A DNA stretch of 20,481 bases from Burkholderiaceae bacterium (GTDB lineage: Bacteria > Pseudomonadota > Gammaproteobacteria > Burkholderiales > Burkholderiaceae), in assembly GCA_030151165.1 (NCBI GenBank), contig JASLEM010000364.1, forward strand, positions 1 through 20,481. The letters run 5' to 3'. How positions within the stretch are numbered: the first letter of the stretch is position 1; each line of letters begins with the position of its first letter. Positions 1 to 8,462 of the stretch are shown in pieces. Under the pieces are notes generated by a model that was given only the letters and a program-made list of their open reading frames with translations, searched no databases and was not told the origin of the DNA. Made by a program: the position numbers and the translations under genes.

Positions 1-409
1 CCTGGCCACCACGTTCGCCGCGCTCGGCACGCTCGCGATCACGACGCTGGCCCACGCCACCGACGAGAAGACGATCACCAACGCGCACCCCGCGGCGAGC
101 GCGGCCAGCGACGCCGGCGCGCGGCGCACCCTCAAGTTCAACACGCGCCACGACGTCGCCGCGACGCTGACCTCGCACCGCGACACGCCGATCCCGTACG
201 GTTGGAAGGCGCAGGTGCGCTTCGGCGGCCAGACCGAGATGCACGACTGCGAGTTCGACGCGCCCAAGACCTCGCAGACGATCGCCAGCGGCGAGACGGC
301 GGTGACGACGATCCGCTGCACCACGCCCTGGCAGCTGTACGACAACGGCCTGTCGTTCGAGGCGTTCGAGGGCGGCCGCAAGGTGGCCGAAGGCACGCTG
401 CGTCCCTGA
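1..409 (+). CDS. Exported hypothetical protein, 5' end cut by the window edge
   Basis: The frame is open from base 2 to a TGA at 407–409, giving 135 visible residues. The first visible residues are a hydrophobic stretch ending in an Ala-His-Ala signal-peptidase-like site (LAITTLAHA) followed by TDEKT, so only the first few residues of a signal peptide lie outside the window. The mature part is small and polar, with two cysteines (in HDCEFD and TIRCTT) that could form a disulfide in the periplasm. I recognise no family and assign no function. A gap of about 135 bases with a weak GGGCGAA/TTCGCCC dyad (420–426 and 467–473) separates it from the next gene on the same strand. The coding call is good because the signal peptide and GC-rich third positions agree; the role is unknown. 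Confidence 0.7.
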   Translation, partial: LATTFAALGTLAITTLAHATDEKTITNAHPAASAASDAGARRTLKFNTRHDVAATLTSHRDTPIPYGWKAQVRFGGQTEMHDCEFDAPKTSQTIASGETAVTTIRCTTPWQLYDNGLSFEAFEGGRKVAEGTLRP

Positions 410-545
410 ACGCCGTCCCGGGCGAACCGGCCATTGCGTCGCCTGCGGCGCCGCCGGCCCCGGGGCTTCGCCCGCCAACGCGATTTGGGGGATAGGCACC
501 GCTGCCGGCCCCGCTCAAGATCGCTGGTCACCTGGAGCCCGCGCA

Positions 546-1481
546 ATGACGGACACGACGCACGATTCGAGTTGGAGACTGCTGGTCGGCGCCGCGCCGC
601 TCGTGGGCGTGGTGTTCCTGCTCTGGGCCGCCGCGCAGGGCGAGGCCGACGTCGCGCGCTCGACGACCGTGCGCGGCGTGCTGGCCGTCGTGGCGGCGTT
701 CGGCGGGGCGGTGGCGTGGTGGACGGCGCGCCAGCTGCGCGCGGCCCCGGCGATCGACGTCGCCGACGCCAACGCCCGGGCCGCCGCCGGCCAGCTCTCG
801 GGCCTCGTCGCGCTGCGCGGGCGGGCGCACGCGCTGCCGAACGCCGCGCCGCTGGTCTCGCCCAACGGCGAGCTGTGCCTCTGGTACCGCCATGGCGAGT
901 ACGCGCACCAGCACTACCGGGCGAGCGACAGCGTCCGGCCGTTCCTGCTCGTGGACGACAGCGGCCAGTGCGTCGTGCTGCCGTTCAACGCCGAGGTCTC
1001 GGGCAGCGCGGACGGCGCCAGCGCGCTGCCGCAGGGCCTGGCCATCGACGGCAGCCATACGCTGAAGTCGGCCGAGCGCCTGCTGCGCGACGGCGACCGC
1101 ATCCACGTGGTCGGCCGCTTCGTGCCCGTGTCGCCGGAGGCGATGGCGTTGCAGGCGCGGGCGGCGATGCTCGTCACGCGCTCGGAGCAGCCGCCGCTCA
1201 CCACCGTGATGACCAACGACCCGGCGGCCTACCGCGAGACCCGCGCCGCCGCCGCGCGCAACCTGCCGTTCGCGGAGACGACCTCGCCCGACCGCGTCGC
1301 CGCCGCCGGCGCGATCGCGCTGCCCGTGATCGCCGACCCCGGCGCCGCGCAGCCTTTCGTCATCGACATCGGCAAGTCCGAAGGCGAGGGCGCGCTGTAC
1401 GGCCTGCTCGCGATCATCGACGGCCTGGTGCTGCTGGTCGCCGGCGGCCTCGCCTGCTGGGCGCTGTACGGCCGCCACTGA
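546..1481 (+). CDS. Membrane protein with GIDE/MULAN-like domain
   Basis: A 311-residue protein. The ATG at 546 follows a GGAG box at 532–535. Hydrophobic segments lie at residues about 12–30, 43–60 and 285–308, giving two N-terminal helices, a soluble middle and a C-terminal helix. The middle has the order seen in GIDE domains (the domain next to the RING finger in mitochondrial MUL1/MULAN and found alone in bacteria): LRGRAHALPNAAPLVSP (90–106), then CLWYR (111–115), then FLLVDDSGQCVVLP (133–146) and LLRDGDRIHVVGRF (179–192). No RING or other catalytic domain is attached, so ubiquitin-ligase activity is not implied. Bacterial members have no established function. It is convergent with the LysR gene downstream. 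Coding status is certain from length and topology; the domain assignment is by eye and moderate. Confidence 0.75.
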   Translation: MTDTTHDSSWRLLVGAAPLVGVVFLLWAAAQGEADVARSTTVRGVLAVVAAFGGAVAWWTARQLRAAPAIDVADANARAAAGQLSGLVALRGRAHALPNAAPLVSPNGELCLWYRHGEYAHQHYRASDSVRPFLLVDDSGQCVVLPFNAEVSGSADGASALPQGLAIDGSHTLKSAERLLRDGDRIHVVGRFVPVSPEAMALQARAAMLVTRSEQPPLTTVMTNDPAAYRETRAAAARNLPFAETTSPDRVAAAGAIALPVIADPGAAQPFVIDIGKSEGEGALYGLLAIIDGLVLLVAGGLACWALYGRH

Positions 1482-1488
1482 GCGGGCC

Positions 1489-1502
1489 CGGGCGGAAGCC
1501 CG
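1489..1502. terminator. Short hairpin between convergent genes
   Basis: CGGGC, loop GGAA, GCCCG lies in the 24-base gap between the end of the GIDE-like gene and the end of the LysR gene. The stem is only 5 bp and no T-run follows on either strand, so it is at best a weak bidirectional terminator. Confidence 0.3.
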
Positions 1503-1505
1503 ACG

Positions 1506-2510
1506 TCAGCTGCGCGGCTTGCGGCCGCCGCGTGCGGGCCGGGTCGAAGCCGATGGCGCCGGCGTGGCGCGGCCGGGCGGCGCGGCGCCGCCGAAGCGCG
1601 CCACGTAGGCCGGTTCCGCCGCCAGAGCGCGCGCCATCTCGATGAAGGCGCGCAGCTTGAGCTGCGACTGCGAGCGGGCCGGGAAGTACAGGAACAGGCC
1701 GTCGTCGGGCGGCACGAAGGCCTGCAGCACGCGTTCGAGCCGGCCGTCCGCCACGGCGTCCTGCGTCTCGTAGTCGGACATGAACGCCAGCCCCATGCCG
1801 TCGCAGGCCAGCGAGAGCAGCAGGCGCCGGTCGTCGACGATCGTGGCGCCGGGGGTGTCGACCAGGAACGCGCGCCGCCCGCGCCGGAAGCCCCAGCGGT
1901 GGATCGCGTGCGAGCCGGCGAAGCGGTAGTGCACCGCCTCGTGGCCGACCAGTTCCTCGGGCGTGCGCGGCCGGCCCGCGCGCGCGAAGTACGCCGGCGA
2001 GCCGACGATCGCCCAGCGGATCTCGGGCGACAGGCGGACGGCGACCATGTCCTTCTCGATCGACGCGCCCAGCCGGATGCCGGCGTCCGTGCCGGTGGCG
2101 ACGAGGTCGACCAGCGCGTCGTCCAGCGACAGCTCCAGCGCGACGTCCGGATACGCGCGGCGGAACCGGGGCGCCAGCGTGGCGAGGATCAGCTCGCCGC
2201 TGAGGCGCGGCGCGGTGAGCCGCAGCGTGCCCATCGGCCGCTCGCGGTAGCTGCCCAGGCTGGCGAGCGCGTCGGCGATCTCGCCGGCCGCGGGGCGCAG
2301 GCGCCGGAACAGCGCGTCGCCGGCCTCGGTGAGCGCGACGCGCCGCGTGGTGCGCCGGAACAGCGCGACGCCGTGCCGCTGCTCGAACGCGCGGACGGCC
2401 TTGCTGACGGCGGTGGGCGTCACCGCCAGCCGCGTCGCCGCCGCGGTGAAGCTCAGCGCCTCGGCGACCGCGAGGAAGGTGCTGACGCCGTCGAGATGAT
2501 CGGTCTGCAT
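1506..2510 (-). CDS. LysR-family transcriptional regulator
   Basis: A 334-residue regulator read from the ATG at 2510. An upstream in-frame ATG at 2567 would add 19 residues with no LysR homology, while the chosen start places the winged helix-turn-helix at the usual position. The helix-turn-helix is at about residues 20–43 (SFTAAATRLAVTPTAVSKAV), followed by the FRRTTRRVALTEAG wing. A periplasmic-binding-type effector domain follows from about residue 90. The last 25 or so residues are a basic Pro/Ala/Arg tail (ending GGRKPRS) longer than typical for the family. It is divergent from a short-chain dehydrogenase with a 111-base shared gap, the classic layout of a LysR protein controlling its neighbour and itself; that target is an inference. 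The effector is unknown. Confidence 0.9.
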   Translation of the reverse strand: MQTDHLDGVSTFLAVAEALSFTAAATRLAVTPTAVSKAVRAFEQRHGVALFRRTTRRVALTEAGDALFRRLRPAAGEIADALASLGSYRERPMGTLRLTAPRLSGELILATLAPRFRRAYPDVALELSLDDALVDLVATGTDAGIRLGASIEKDMVAVRLSPEIRWAIVGSPAYFARAGRPRTPEELVGHEAVHYRFAGSHAIHRWGFRRGRRAFLVDTPGATIVDDRRLLLSLACDGMGLAFMSDYETQDAVADGRLERVLQAFVPPDDGLFLYFPARSQSQLKLRAFIEMARALAAEPAYVARFGGAAPPGRATPAPSASTRPARGGRKPRS

Positions 2511-2621
2511 CGCCGTATTGTGAACCTGTGGTGCAAGAAGGATGTCCGTGGCGATGCTTTTTCTCATCGATCGGGCTGCCTACGATTCGTTCACTTCCTC
2601 CACTTCCATCGAAAGACCCCC
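2511..2621. promoter_or_regulatory. Divergent LysR/SDR intergenic region
   Basis: This 111-base gap must hold the promoters of both divergent genes and any LysR operator. A TACGAT box at 2581–2586, preceded by TGCC, is a plausible -10 for the dehydrogenase gene; I see no good -35. The region is clearly more AT-rich than its surroundings (T-run at 2558–2562), which is usual for a regulated promoter. No single convincing T-N11-A operator stands out. Confidence 0.45.
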
Positions 2622-3464
2622 ATGACCTCCACCTCACGCACCTGGCTCGTCACCGGCACCTCCAGCGGCTTCGGCCGCCACCTGGTCGAGCAACTGCTCG
2701 CCCGCGGCGACCGCGTCTTCGCGACGCTGCGCAAGCTCGGCGCGCTCGACGATCTGAAGGCCGCGCACGGCGAGCGGCTGCGCGTCGCCGCGCTCGACGT
2801 CACGGACACGCCCGCCGTCCACCGGGTCGTCGACGAAGCCTTCGCGGAATTCGGGCGCATCGACGTCGTCGTCAGCAACGCCGGCTACGGCCTGTTCGGC
2901 GCGGCCGAGGAGCTCTCGGACGCCCAGATCCGCCACCAGATGGACACCAACGTCATCGGCTCGATGGCGCTCGCGCGCGCCGCGCTGCCGCACCTGCGCG
3001 CGCAGGGCGGCGGGCGCATCCTGCAGGTGTCGTCGATGGGCGGGCAGGTCGCTTACCCGGCGCTGAGCCTGTACCACGCGAGCAAGTGGGCGATCGAGGG
3101 CTTCTTCGAGTCGGTGATCCAGGAGGTGGCGCCGTTCGGCATCGAGGTGACGCTGGTCGAGCCCGGCGCCGCGGCGACGAATTTCGGCGGCGACAGCCTC
3201 GTGCATGCGCAGCCGCTGGCGGCCTACGAGGACACGCGCGTCGGCGAATTCCGCCGCACGCGCATGGCCAACGAGTTCCCGCGCCCGGGCGACCCGGCGA
3301 AGATGGCCGCCGCGATGATCGCGTCGGTCGACGTCGCGCCCGCGCCGCGTCGCCTCACGCTGGGCAGTGACGCCTACGCGAAGGTGCACGAGGCCCTGAC
3401 GCAGCGCCTGGCCGCGCTCGAGGCGCAGCGCGATGTTGCTTTCTCGACGGACTTCGACGCCTGA
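2622..3464 (+). CDS. Classical short-chain dehydrogenase/reductase (SDR)
   Basis: A 280-residue NAD(P)-dependent oxidoreductase. The ATG at 2622 is chosen because the Rossmann glycine motif TGTSSGFG then sits at residues 11–18, as expected, and a purine-rich GAAAGA precedes it; the frame is open further upstream but reads through the divergent promoter. Other family marks are NAG at 86–88, the catalytic Ser in VSS at 136–138, and YHASK at 151–155 (Tyr151, Lys155). Length is normal for the retinol-dehydrogenase-like or ketoreductase-like classical SDRs. The substrate cannot be read from sequence. It is divergent from a LysR regulator, which probably controls it. It is followed by an 87-base gap before ndh, so it is probably a single-gene unit. 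Confidence 0.92.
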   Translation: MTSTSRTWLVTGTSSGFGRHLVEQLLARGDRVFATLRKLGALDDLKAAHGERLRVAALDVTDTPAVHRVVDEAFAEFGRIDVVVSNAGYGLFGAAEELSDAQIRHQMDTNVIGSMALARAALPHLRAQGGGRILQVSSMGGQVAYPALSLYHASKWAIEGFFESVIQEVAPFGIEVTLVEPGAAATNFGGDSLVHAQPLAAYEDTRVGEFRRTRMANEFPRPGDPAKMAAAMIASVDVAPAPRRLTLGSDAYAKVHEALTQRLAALEAQRDVAFSTDFDA

Positions 3465-3551
3465 CCCTGCGTTTAGAGAGGCCGCCCGTCAGGGAATACC
3501 CGGGATCGAGGTACGCTGGGCAACGTCGCAACAACAAGAACGGCGCCCGGC

Positions 3552-4862
3552 ATGACTCTCCATCGCATCGTGATCGTCGGCGGCGGTGCCGGCGGGCTGG
3601 AGCTGGCGACGCGCCTGGGCGACAAGCTGGGCAAGCGCGGCCGCGCGAGCGTCACGCTCGTCGACCGCCATCGCTCGCACGTGTGGAAGCCCAAGCTGCA
3701 CGAGATCGCCGCCGGCAGCATGGACGTCGACGAGCACGAGCTCGACTACCTCGCGCAGTCGCACTGGCACCACTTCGCGTACCGCGTCGGCGAGATGACC
3801 GGCCTCGACCGCGGCGCGCGCGAGGTGCTGGTCGCGCCGTACTCGGACGACGAGGGCCGCCGGGTCACCGAGGCCGCGCGCATCCCGTACGACACGCTGG
3901 TGATCGCCGTCGGCAGCCAGAGCAACGACTTCGGCACGCCCGGCGTCGCCGAGCACGCGATGAAGCTGGAGACCGCGGGCGACGCGCGCCGCTTCAACCG
4001 GCGCCTCGTCAACGCCGCGATCCGCGCCAACGCGCAGTCGGAGCCGCTGCGGCCGCAGCAGCTGCACGTGGCGATCATCGGCGCGGGCGCGACCGGGGTG
4101 GAGCTGTCGGCCGAACTGCACCGCACGACGCGCGAGCTGATCGCCTACGGCCTCGACCGCATCGACGCCGACAAGGACCTGCAGCTCCACCTGATCGAGG
4201 CCTCGAGCCGCATCCTGCCCGCGCTGCCCGAGCGCTTCTCGCAGTCGACGCACAAGCTGCTGGACGACCTCGGCGTGCAGGTGCACGTCGACGCGCGTGT
4301 CGCCGAGGTGCTGCCCGAGCGCGTGCGGCTCGCCGACGGCCGCGAGATCGCCGCGGAGCTCGTCGTGTGGGCGGCGGGCATCAAGGCGGCGGACTTCCTC
4401 AAGGACATCGGTGGGCTCGAGACCAACCGCCTCAACCAGCTCGCGGTGCGGCCGACGCTGCAGAGCACGCGCGACGACGACATCTTCGCGTTCGGCGACT
4501 GCGCCGCCTGCGCCTGGCCCGGCCACGACGGCAATGTGCCGCCGCGCGCGCAGGCCGCGCACCAGCAGGCCTCGCACATGGTCGGCCAGATCGAGCGCCG
4601 CCTGCGCGACCAGCCGCTGCGGCCGTATCGCTACCAGGACTTCGGCTCGCTCGTCTCGCTCGGCCACTACAGCACGGTCGGCAGCCTGATGGGCGGGCTG
4701 ATCGGCGGCAGCTTCATGGTCGAGGGCCACTTCGCGCGGCTGATGTACGTGTCGCTGTACAAGATGCACGAGCTCGCGCTGCACGGCTGGTGGAAGGTGG
4801 CGCTGAGCACGCTGGCGCGGCTCATCACGCGGCGCACGGAGCCGCACGTCAAGCTGCATTGA
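3552..4862 (+). CDS. ndh: Type II NADH dehydrogenase (NDH-2), FAD-dependent
   Basis: A 436-residue monotopic flavoenzyme that passes electrons from NADH to quinone at the inner face of the cytoplasmic membrane without pumping protons. Seen directly: FAD-binding GGGAGG at residues 10–15, a second Rossmann motif GAGATG at 177–182 for NADH, the FAD-contacting FGDCA at 314–318, and the quinone-site motif AQAAHQQ at 333–339. The C-terminal 60 or so residues (about 375–425) are hydrophobic/amphipathic, with a GGLIGGSF stretch and aromatic residues, consistent with the membrane-anchoring helices of NDH-2. Length matches the family. It stands alone between an SDR and a convergent desaturase. A sulfide:quinone reductase is less likely because the catalytic cysteines of that family are absent. 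Confidence 0.92.
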   Translation: MTLHRIVIVGGGAGGLELATRLGDKLGKRGRASVTLVDRHRSHVWKPKLHEIAAGSMDVDEHELDYLAQSHWHHFAYRVGEMTGLDRGAREVLVAPYSDDEGRRVTEAARIPYDTLVIAVGSQSNDFGTPGVAEHAMKLETAGDARRFNRRLVNAAIRANAQSEPLRPQQLHVAIIGAGATGVELSAELHRTTRELIAYGLDRIDADKDLQLHLIEASSRILPALPERFSQSTHKLLDDLGVQVHVDARVAEVLPERVRLADGREIAAELVVWAAGIKAADFLKDIGGLETNRLNQLAVRPTLQSTRDDDIFAFGDCAACAWPGHDGNVPPRAQAAHQQASHMVGQIERRLRDQPLRPYRYQDFGSLVSLGHYSTVGSLMGGLIGGSFMVEGHFARLMYVSLYKMHELALHGWWKVALSTLARLITRRTEPHVKLH

Positions 4863-4880
4863 GCCCGCGGATCGGCGGGC
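4863..4880. terminator. Hairpin between convergent ndh and desaturase genes
   Basis: GCCCGC, loop GGATCG, GCGGGC forms a perfect 6-bp stem starting directly after the ndh stop codon and just before the desaturase stop on the other strand. No T-run follows, so it may be a weak bidirectional terminator or a 3'-end stabiliser. Confidence 0.4.
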
Positions 4881-4888
4881 CGCACGCG

Positions 4889-5974
4889 CTACGCCGGCGC
4901 CCGCTGCATGACCTCGTCGACCGACACCAGCCGGCGCGCCGCGAGATCCCACAGGATGTGCTTCAACGCCCCCGGGATCTCGAACAGGCCCACGCGGCGC
5001 ACGCCCGAGAACAGCGCCTCGTGCGCGCGGTGGCAGGCCGCGAGGCGGTAGTTGGGGACGCCCGCGCAGAGGTGGTGCACGTGGTGGTACGCCGCGTTGG
5101 CGGTGATCCAGTTCAGCCAGCGCGGAAGGACCAGGAAGCTCGTGCCGCGCAGCGCGGCCTCGTCGCGGTCCCAGCCCTCGTCGGCGCTCGCGTACGAGTG
5201 CTCGAAGTTGTGCTGCACCGTGAACAGCACGATGCCGTAGCCGCCGGCCAGCGAGCCGCTCGCCAGGTAGCAGGCGAGGAACAGCCACGGGCCGACGGCC
5301 CAGGCCATGAGGCCCGAGGCCGCGAGCAGCAGCAGGTTGTTCCAGGTCATGTAGCGGTAGTGCGCCACCGAGGCGCAGTAGCGCAGCGGCGCGTCGGCCA
5401 GCGTCTGCGGGCTGCCCGGGCGGGCGAGGCGACGGCGCAGCAGCTCGACGCTCGCGCGCAGCCACGTGATGCGCGGGTTGACGAGGAAGTAGACGCAGCC
5501 GGCCAGCGGCGACAGCAGGATGTCGCGCGCATAGCGGTATTGGCGCCGTTCGCCGGTGTTCATGGCGAGGTAGTCGGTGACGCAGGCGACGTTGAGCGGC
5601 CCGCGGTACTTCGCCCAGTTGCCGTTGGTGTAGTGGTGGTAGCGGTGGTTCTCGGCCCACACCTGCTGCGGCAGCCCCGCCAGCACGCCCAGCAGGAAGC
5701 CGCCGAGGCGGTTCAGCGTCCTGTTGCGGAACAGGCTGTGGTGGCCGCAGTCGTGCATCAGGACGAAGCCGCGCAGCAGGAAGAGGCTGAGCAGGGCGAC
5801 CGCGGCGACGACCAGCCAGGGCGAGACCTTCGCCGCCTGCGGGATCGCGGCCCACAGCGCGGCGATCGGCCCGACGACCGTCAGGAACTGCAGCGCGCCG
5901 CGGGCGTTGCTGGGCGTGGCGTAGCCGTCCACGATCGCGCGCTTGCGCGCTTGCCACTGGCCTGGGGTCAACAT
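4889..5974 (-). CDS. Membrane fatty-acid desaturase
   Basis: A 361-residue di-iron integral membrane desaturase that would introduce a double bond into an acyl chain. The three histidine clusters that bind the irons are all present and in order: HDCGHH at residues 74–79, HRYHH at 110–114 and HHVHH at 297–301. Hydrophobic segments at about 28–45, 51–70 and 90–102, and two more around 205–250, give the usual hairpin topology. The start at 5974 (MLTPGQW) is preferred over an ATG at 6079 because an AAGG box lies just upstream and the extra 35 residues look unlike protein. The spacing of the clusters resembles the omega-6/DesA-like group rather than the delta-9 group, but regiospecificity is not decidable here. 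It is divergent from the S46 peptidase and convergent with ndh. Confidence 0.9.
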   Translation of the reverse strand: MLTPGQWQARKRAIVDGYATPSNARGALQFLTVVGPIAALWAAIPQAAKVSPWLVVAAVALLSLFLLRGFVLMHDCGHHSLFRNRTLNRLGGFLLGVLAGLPQQVWAENHRYHHYTNGNWAKYRGPLNVACVTDYLAMNTGERRQYRYARDILLSPLAGCVYFLVNPRITWLRASVELLRRRLARPGSPQTLADAPLRYCASVAHYRYMTWNNLLLLAASGLMAWAVGPWLFLACYLASGSLAGGYGIVLFTVQHNFEHSYASADEGWDRDEAALRGTSFLVLPRWLNWITANAAYHHVHHLCAGVPNYRLAACHRAHEALFSGVRRVGLFEIPGALKHILWDLAARRLVSVDEVMQRAPA

Positions 5975-6128
5975 GTCGGCCTTGATGGCAATTGAACAGG
6001 CCGCACTATCCCACGTCCGTGTGAAGCAGACCTGTCCGCGAGGCGCGGGCCCGTGACGCGCGCGTGCATTCCGTGACATGCGGCCGCGGTTGCAGGGGGA
6101 AACACGCGCCGGCCGCGGCGGCGGCCCC

Positions 6129-6159
6129 TGCTAGGATCGGCGGCCCTTTTTCGGGCCGC
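6129..6159 (+). promoter_or_regulatory. Extended -10 promoter and leader hairpin of the S46 peptidase gene
   Basis: TGC TAGGAT at 6129–6137 is an extended -10 (TGN directly before a TATAAT-like hexamer). No recognisable -35 is seen, which extended -10 promoters can tolerate. GCGGCCC (6140–6146), loop TTTTTC, GGGCCGC (6153–6159) begins where the transcript would start, so the mRNA would carry a 7-bp hairpin at its very 5' end. The remaining leader to the ATG at 6218 is about 60 bases. The whole divergent gap is 5975–6217. Confidence 0.4.
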
Positions 6160-6217
6160 AGCCCCGCGGGCTCCGGCGCACCCCCGAACCGCACGATCCC
6201 ACCAGGAACCCTTGCCC

Positions 6218-8332
6218 ATGAAGAAGATGCTGCCGCTGATCGCGGCATTGAGCCTGTCGATCACCTCCGCCTTCGCCGACGAAGGCATGTGGACCTTCAA
6301 CAACTTCCCGGCCGCCACCGTCGGCCAGGCCTACGGCTTCGCGCCCGACCAGGCCTGGCTCGACCACGTGCGCCTGGCGTCGGTGCGCCTCGCGGGCGGC
6401 TGCTCGGGCAGCGTCGTGTCCGCCGACGGCCTCGTGATGACGAACCACCACTGCGCGCGCGAGTGCCTGGAAAGCGTCTCCGGCCTGGCGAAGAAGGACT
6501 ACGACCGCGACGGCTTCCTCGCGAAGACGCAGGCCGACGAGCCGCGCTGCCCGAACCTGGAGATGAACCAGCTCGCCGACATCACCGACGTCACGAAGAA
6601 GGTGCAGGCGTCGACGAGCGGCGTGGACGAGGCGAAGTTCGCCGACGTGCAGAAGGCCGCGATCGCCGAGATCGAGAAGTCGTGCGCGACGTCCGACGAG
6701 TTCCGCTGCGAGGTCGTCTCGCTGTACCACGGCGGCCGCTACGACCTCTACAAGTACCGCCGCTTTCAGGACATCCGCCTCGTCTTCGCGCCGGAGGACC
6801 GCATCGCCGACTTCGGCGGCGACCCGGACAACTTCAACTTCCCGCGCTACGCGCTGGACCTGTCGATGATGCGCATCTACGGCAAGGACGGCAAGCCGCT
6901 GCACAACGCCGAGCACCTGGACTGGGCGACGAGCGGCTCGAAGGAAGGCGACCTCGCGTTCGTCTCCGGCAACCCCGGCGGCACCTCGCGCGGCCTCACC
7001 GTGGCGCAGCTCGACGACGAGCGCGACAACGTGCTCGTCAAGGCGATGGTCGGCATCGCCGAACTGCGCGGCCAGCTGACGGAGTTCCAGAAGCGCGGGC
7101 CGGAGCAGAAGCGCGAGTCGACGCCGCTGCTGCTCGGGATCGAGAACGGCCTCAAGGTCTACAAGGGCCGGCAGGAGGCGCTGTCCGACGCCGCCTTCCA
7201 CGCGTGGCTCGTGAAGAACGAGGACGCCTTCCGCGCGAAGGTGATGGCCGACCCGGCGCTCGCGCAGCAGTACGGCGGCGCGTGGAACGCGATCGCCGCG
7301 CTGGTCGAGAAGAGCAAGGCCTCGCGCACCGACTACGACGCGCTCGAGGGCCGCATCCGCGGCGCCGCGCTGTTCAAGCTGGCGCGCCAGCTCGTGCGCT
7401 ACGGCGACGAATCGGGCAAGCCCAATGGCGACCGCCTGCGCGAATACAGCGACGCGCGCCTGCCGCAGCTCAAGGCCGAGATCCTCGACAACGCGCCGGT
7501 CTACGACGACTTCGAGATCACCACGCTCACCTTCTGGCTCACGCAGATGCGCGCGCAGCTCGGCGCCGACAACCCGGTGATCCGCCGCGTCTTCGGCGCG
7601 CGCAGCCCCGAGCAGATCGCCACCGCCGCCGTCAAGGGCACGAAGCTGAAGGACGTGCGCACCGACGCCCACGGCAACGCGATCGGCGGCTACCGCAAGC
7701 AGCTGCTCGATGGCGGCAAGGCCGCGATCGACGCGTCGCACGACCCGATGATCGAGCTCGCGCGCGCGCTCGACCCGGATGCGCGCGCGGCTCGCAAGAT
7801 CGTCGAGACCGAGATCGACGGCCCGATGAAGCGCCAGCAGGAGCTGCTCGCGAAGGCGCGCTTCGCGGTCTACGGCGCGTCGGAGTATCCGGACGCGACG
7901 TTCACGCTGCGCCTGTCGTACGGCGCGGTCAAGGGCTGGATGGAGCACGGCAAGCCGGTCGCGCCGTACACCACCTTCGGCGGCGCCTACGCGCGCGCCA
8001 CCGGCGCCGACCCGTTCCAACTGCCCGACTCGTGGATCAAGGCCAAGGGCCGCGTGAACCTCGACACGCCGTTCGACCTCGTCACCACCAACGACGTCAT
8101 CGGCGGCAACTCGGGCTCGCCGCTGGTCAACCAGAAGGGCCAGGTCATCGGCCTCGTGTTCGACGGCAACATCGAGTCGCTGGGCGGCGACTACGGCTAC
8201 GACGCCGCCGTCAACCGCACGATCTCGGTCGACGCGCGCGCGATGATCGAGGCGATGGACAAGATCTACGGCGCCAACCGCCTCGTCAAGGAACTGACGG
8301 GTTCCGACAAGGCCCCGGCGGCGCCGCACTGA
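6218..8332 (+). CDS. S46-family dipeptidyl peptidase, DPP7-like, exported
   Basis: A 704-residue serine exopeptidase that releases N-terminal dipeptides in the periplasm. The ATG at 6218 follows AGGA at 6203–6206; an in-frame TTG at 6212 is an alternative. A signal peptide (MKKMLPLIAALSLSITSAFA) ends at residue 20. The chymotrypsin-like double barrel of S46 is recognised by TNHHC (catalytic His78), GGDPDNF (catalytic Asp202 or Asp204) and GGNSGSP (Ser632). A helical insertion domain lies between about residues 260 and 540. The P1-specificity position, 18 residues after the catalytic Ser, is Gly650 in FDGN. In the characterised families Gly there marks DPP7 (hydrophobic P1), while Arg marks DPP11 (acidic P1). 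Length fits the family. A hairpin follows the stop, suggesting a single-gene transcript. Confidence 0.95.
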   Translation: MKKMLPLIAALSLSITSAFADEGMWTFNNFPAATVGQAYGFAPDQAWLDHVRLASVRLAGGCSGSVVSADGLVMTNHHCARECLESVSGLAKKDYDRDGFLAKTQADEPRCPNLEMNQLADITDVTKKVQASTSGVDEAKFADVQKAAIAEIEKSCATSDEFRCEVVSLYHGGRYDLYKYRRFQDIRLVFAPEDRIADFGGDPDNFNFPRYALDLSMMRIYGKDGKPLHNAEHLDWATSGSKEGDLAFVSGNPGGTSRGLTVAQLDDERDNVLVKAMVGIAELRGQLTEFQKRGPEQKRESTPLLLGIENGLKVYKGRQEALSDAAFHAWLVKNEDAFRAKVMADPALAQQYGGAWNAIAALVEKSKASRTDYDALEGRIRGAALFKLARQLVRYGDESGKPNGDRLREYSDARLPQLKAEILDNAPVYDDFEITTLTFWLTQMRAQLGADNPVIRRVFGARSPEQIATAAVKGTKLKDVRTDAHGNAIGGYRKQLLDGGKAAIDASHDPMIELARALDPDARAARKIVETEIDGPMKRQQELLAKARFAVYGASEYPDATFTLRLSYGAVKGWMEHGKPVAPYTTFGGAYARATGADPFQLPDSWIKAKGRVNLDTPFDLVTTNDVIGGNSGSPLVNQKGQVIGLVFDGNIESLGGDYGYDAAVNRTISVDARAMIEAMDKIYGANRLVKELTGSDKAPAAPH

Positions 8333-8341
8333 CCCTGTCGC

Positions 8342-8360
8342 CGGCATCTTCGCGATGCCG
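8342..8360 (+). terminator. Hairpin after the S46 peptidase gene
   Basis: CGGCATC, loop TTCGC, GATGCCG: a perfect 7-bp stem with a UUCG-like loop, ten bases after the stop codon. It is followed by TCCTC rather than a T-run, so termination strength is uncertain. Confidence 0.5.
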
Positions 8361-8462
8361 TCCTCAGCGGCGCACGGCCTCGCGGCCCTGCGCCGCTTTG
8401 CATTCCGGAAACGTCCCTCCTGCTCGACAAGGCACAGCCGTTGCCTGATGGAGTTGCCAGAC

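Noticed and set aside
3489..5957. Very long open frames antisense to ndh and to the desaturase (also 3683–5995 on the plus strand)
   Set aside because: Arg/Ala-rich products with no domain, running across two convergent genes with clear catalytic motifs; an effect of very high GC.
6131..8347. Minus-strand frame of about 738 codons opposite the S46 peptidase
   Set aside because: The plus strand has the catalytic triad, signal peptide and ribosome site; the antisense product is Val/Arg/Ala-rich without motif.
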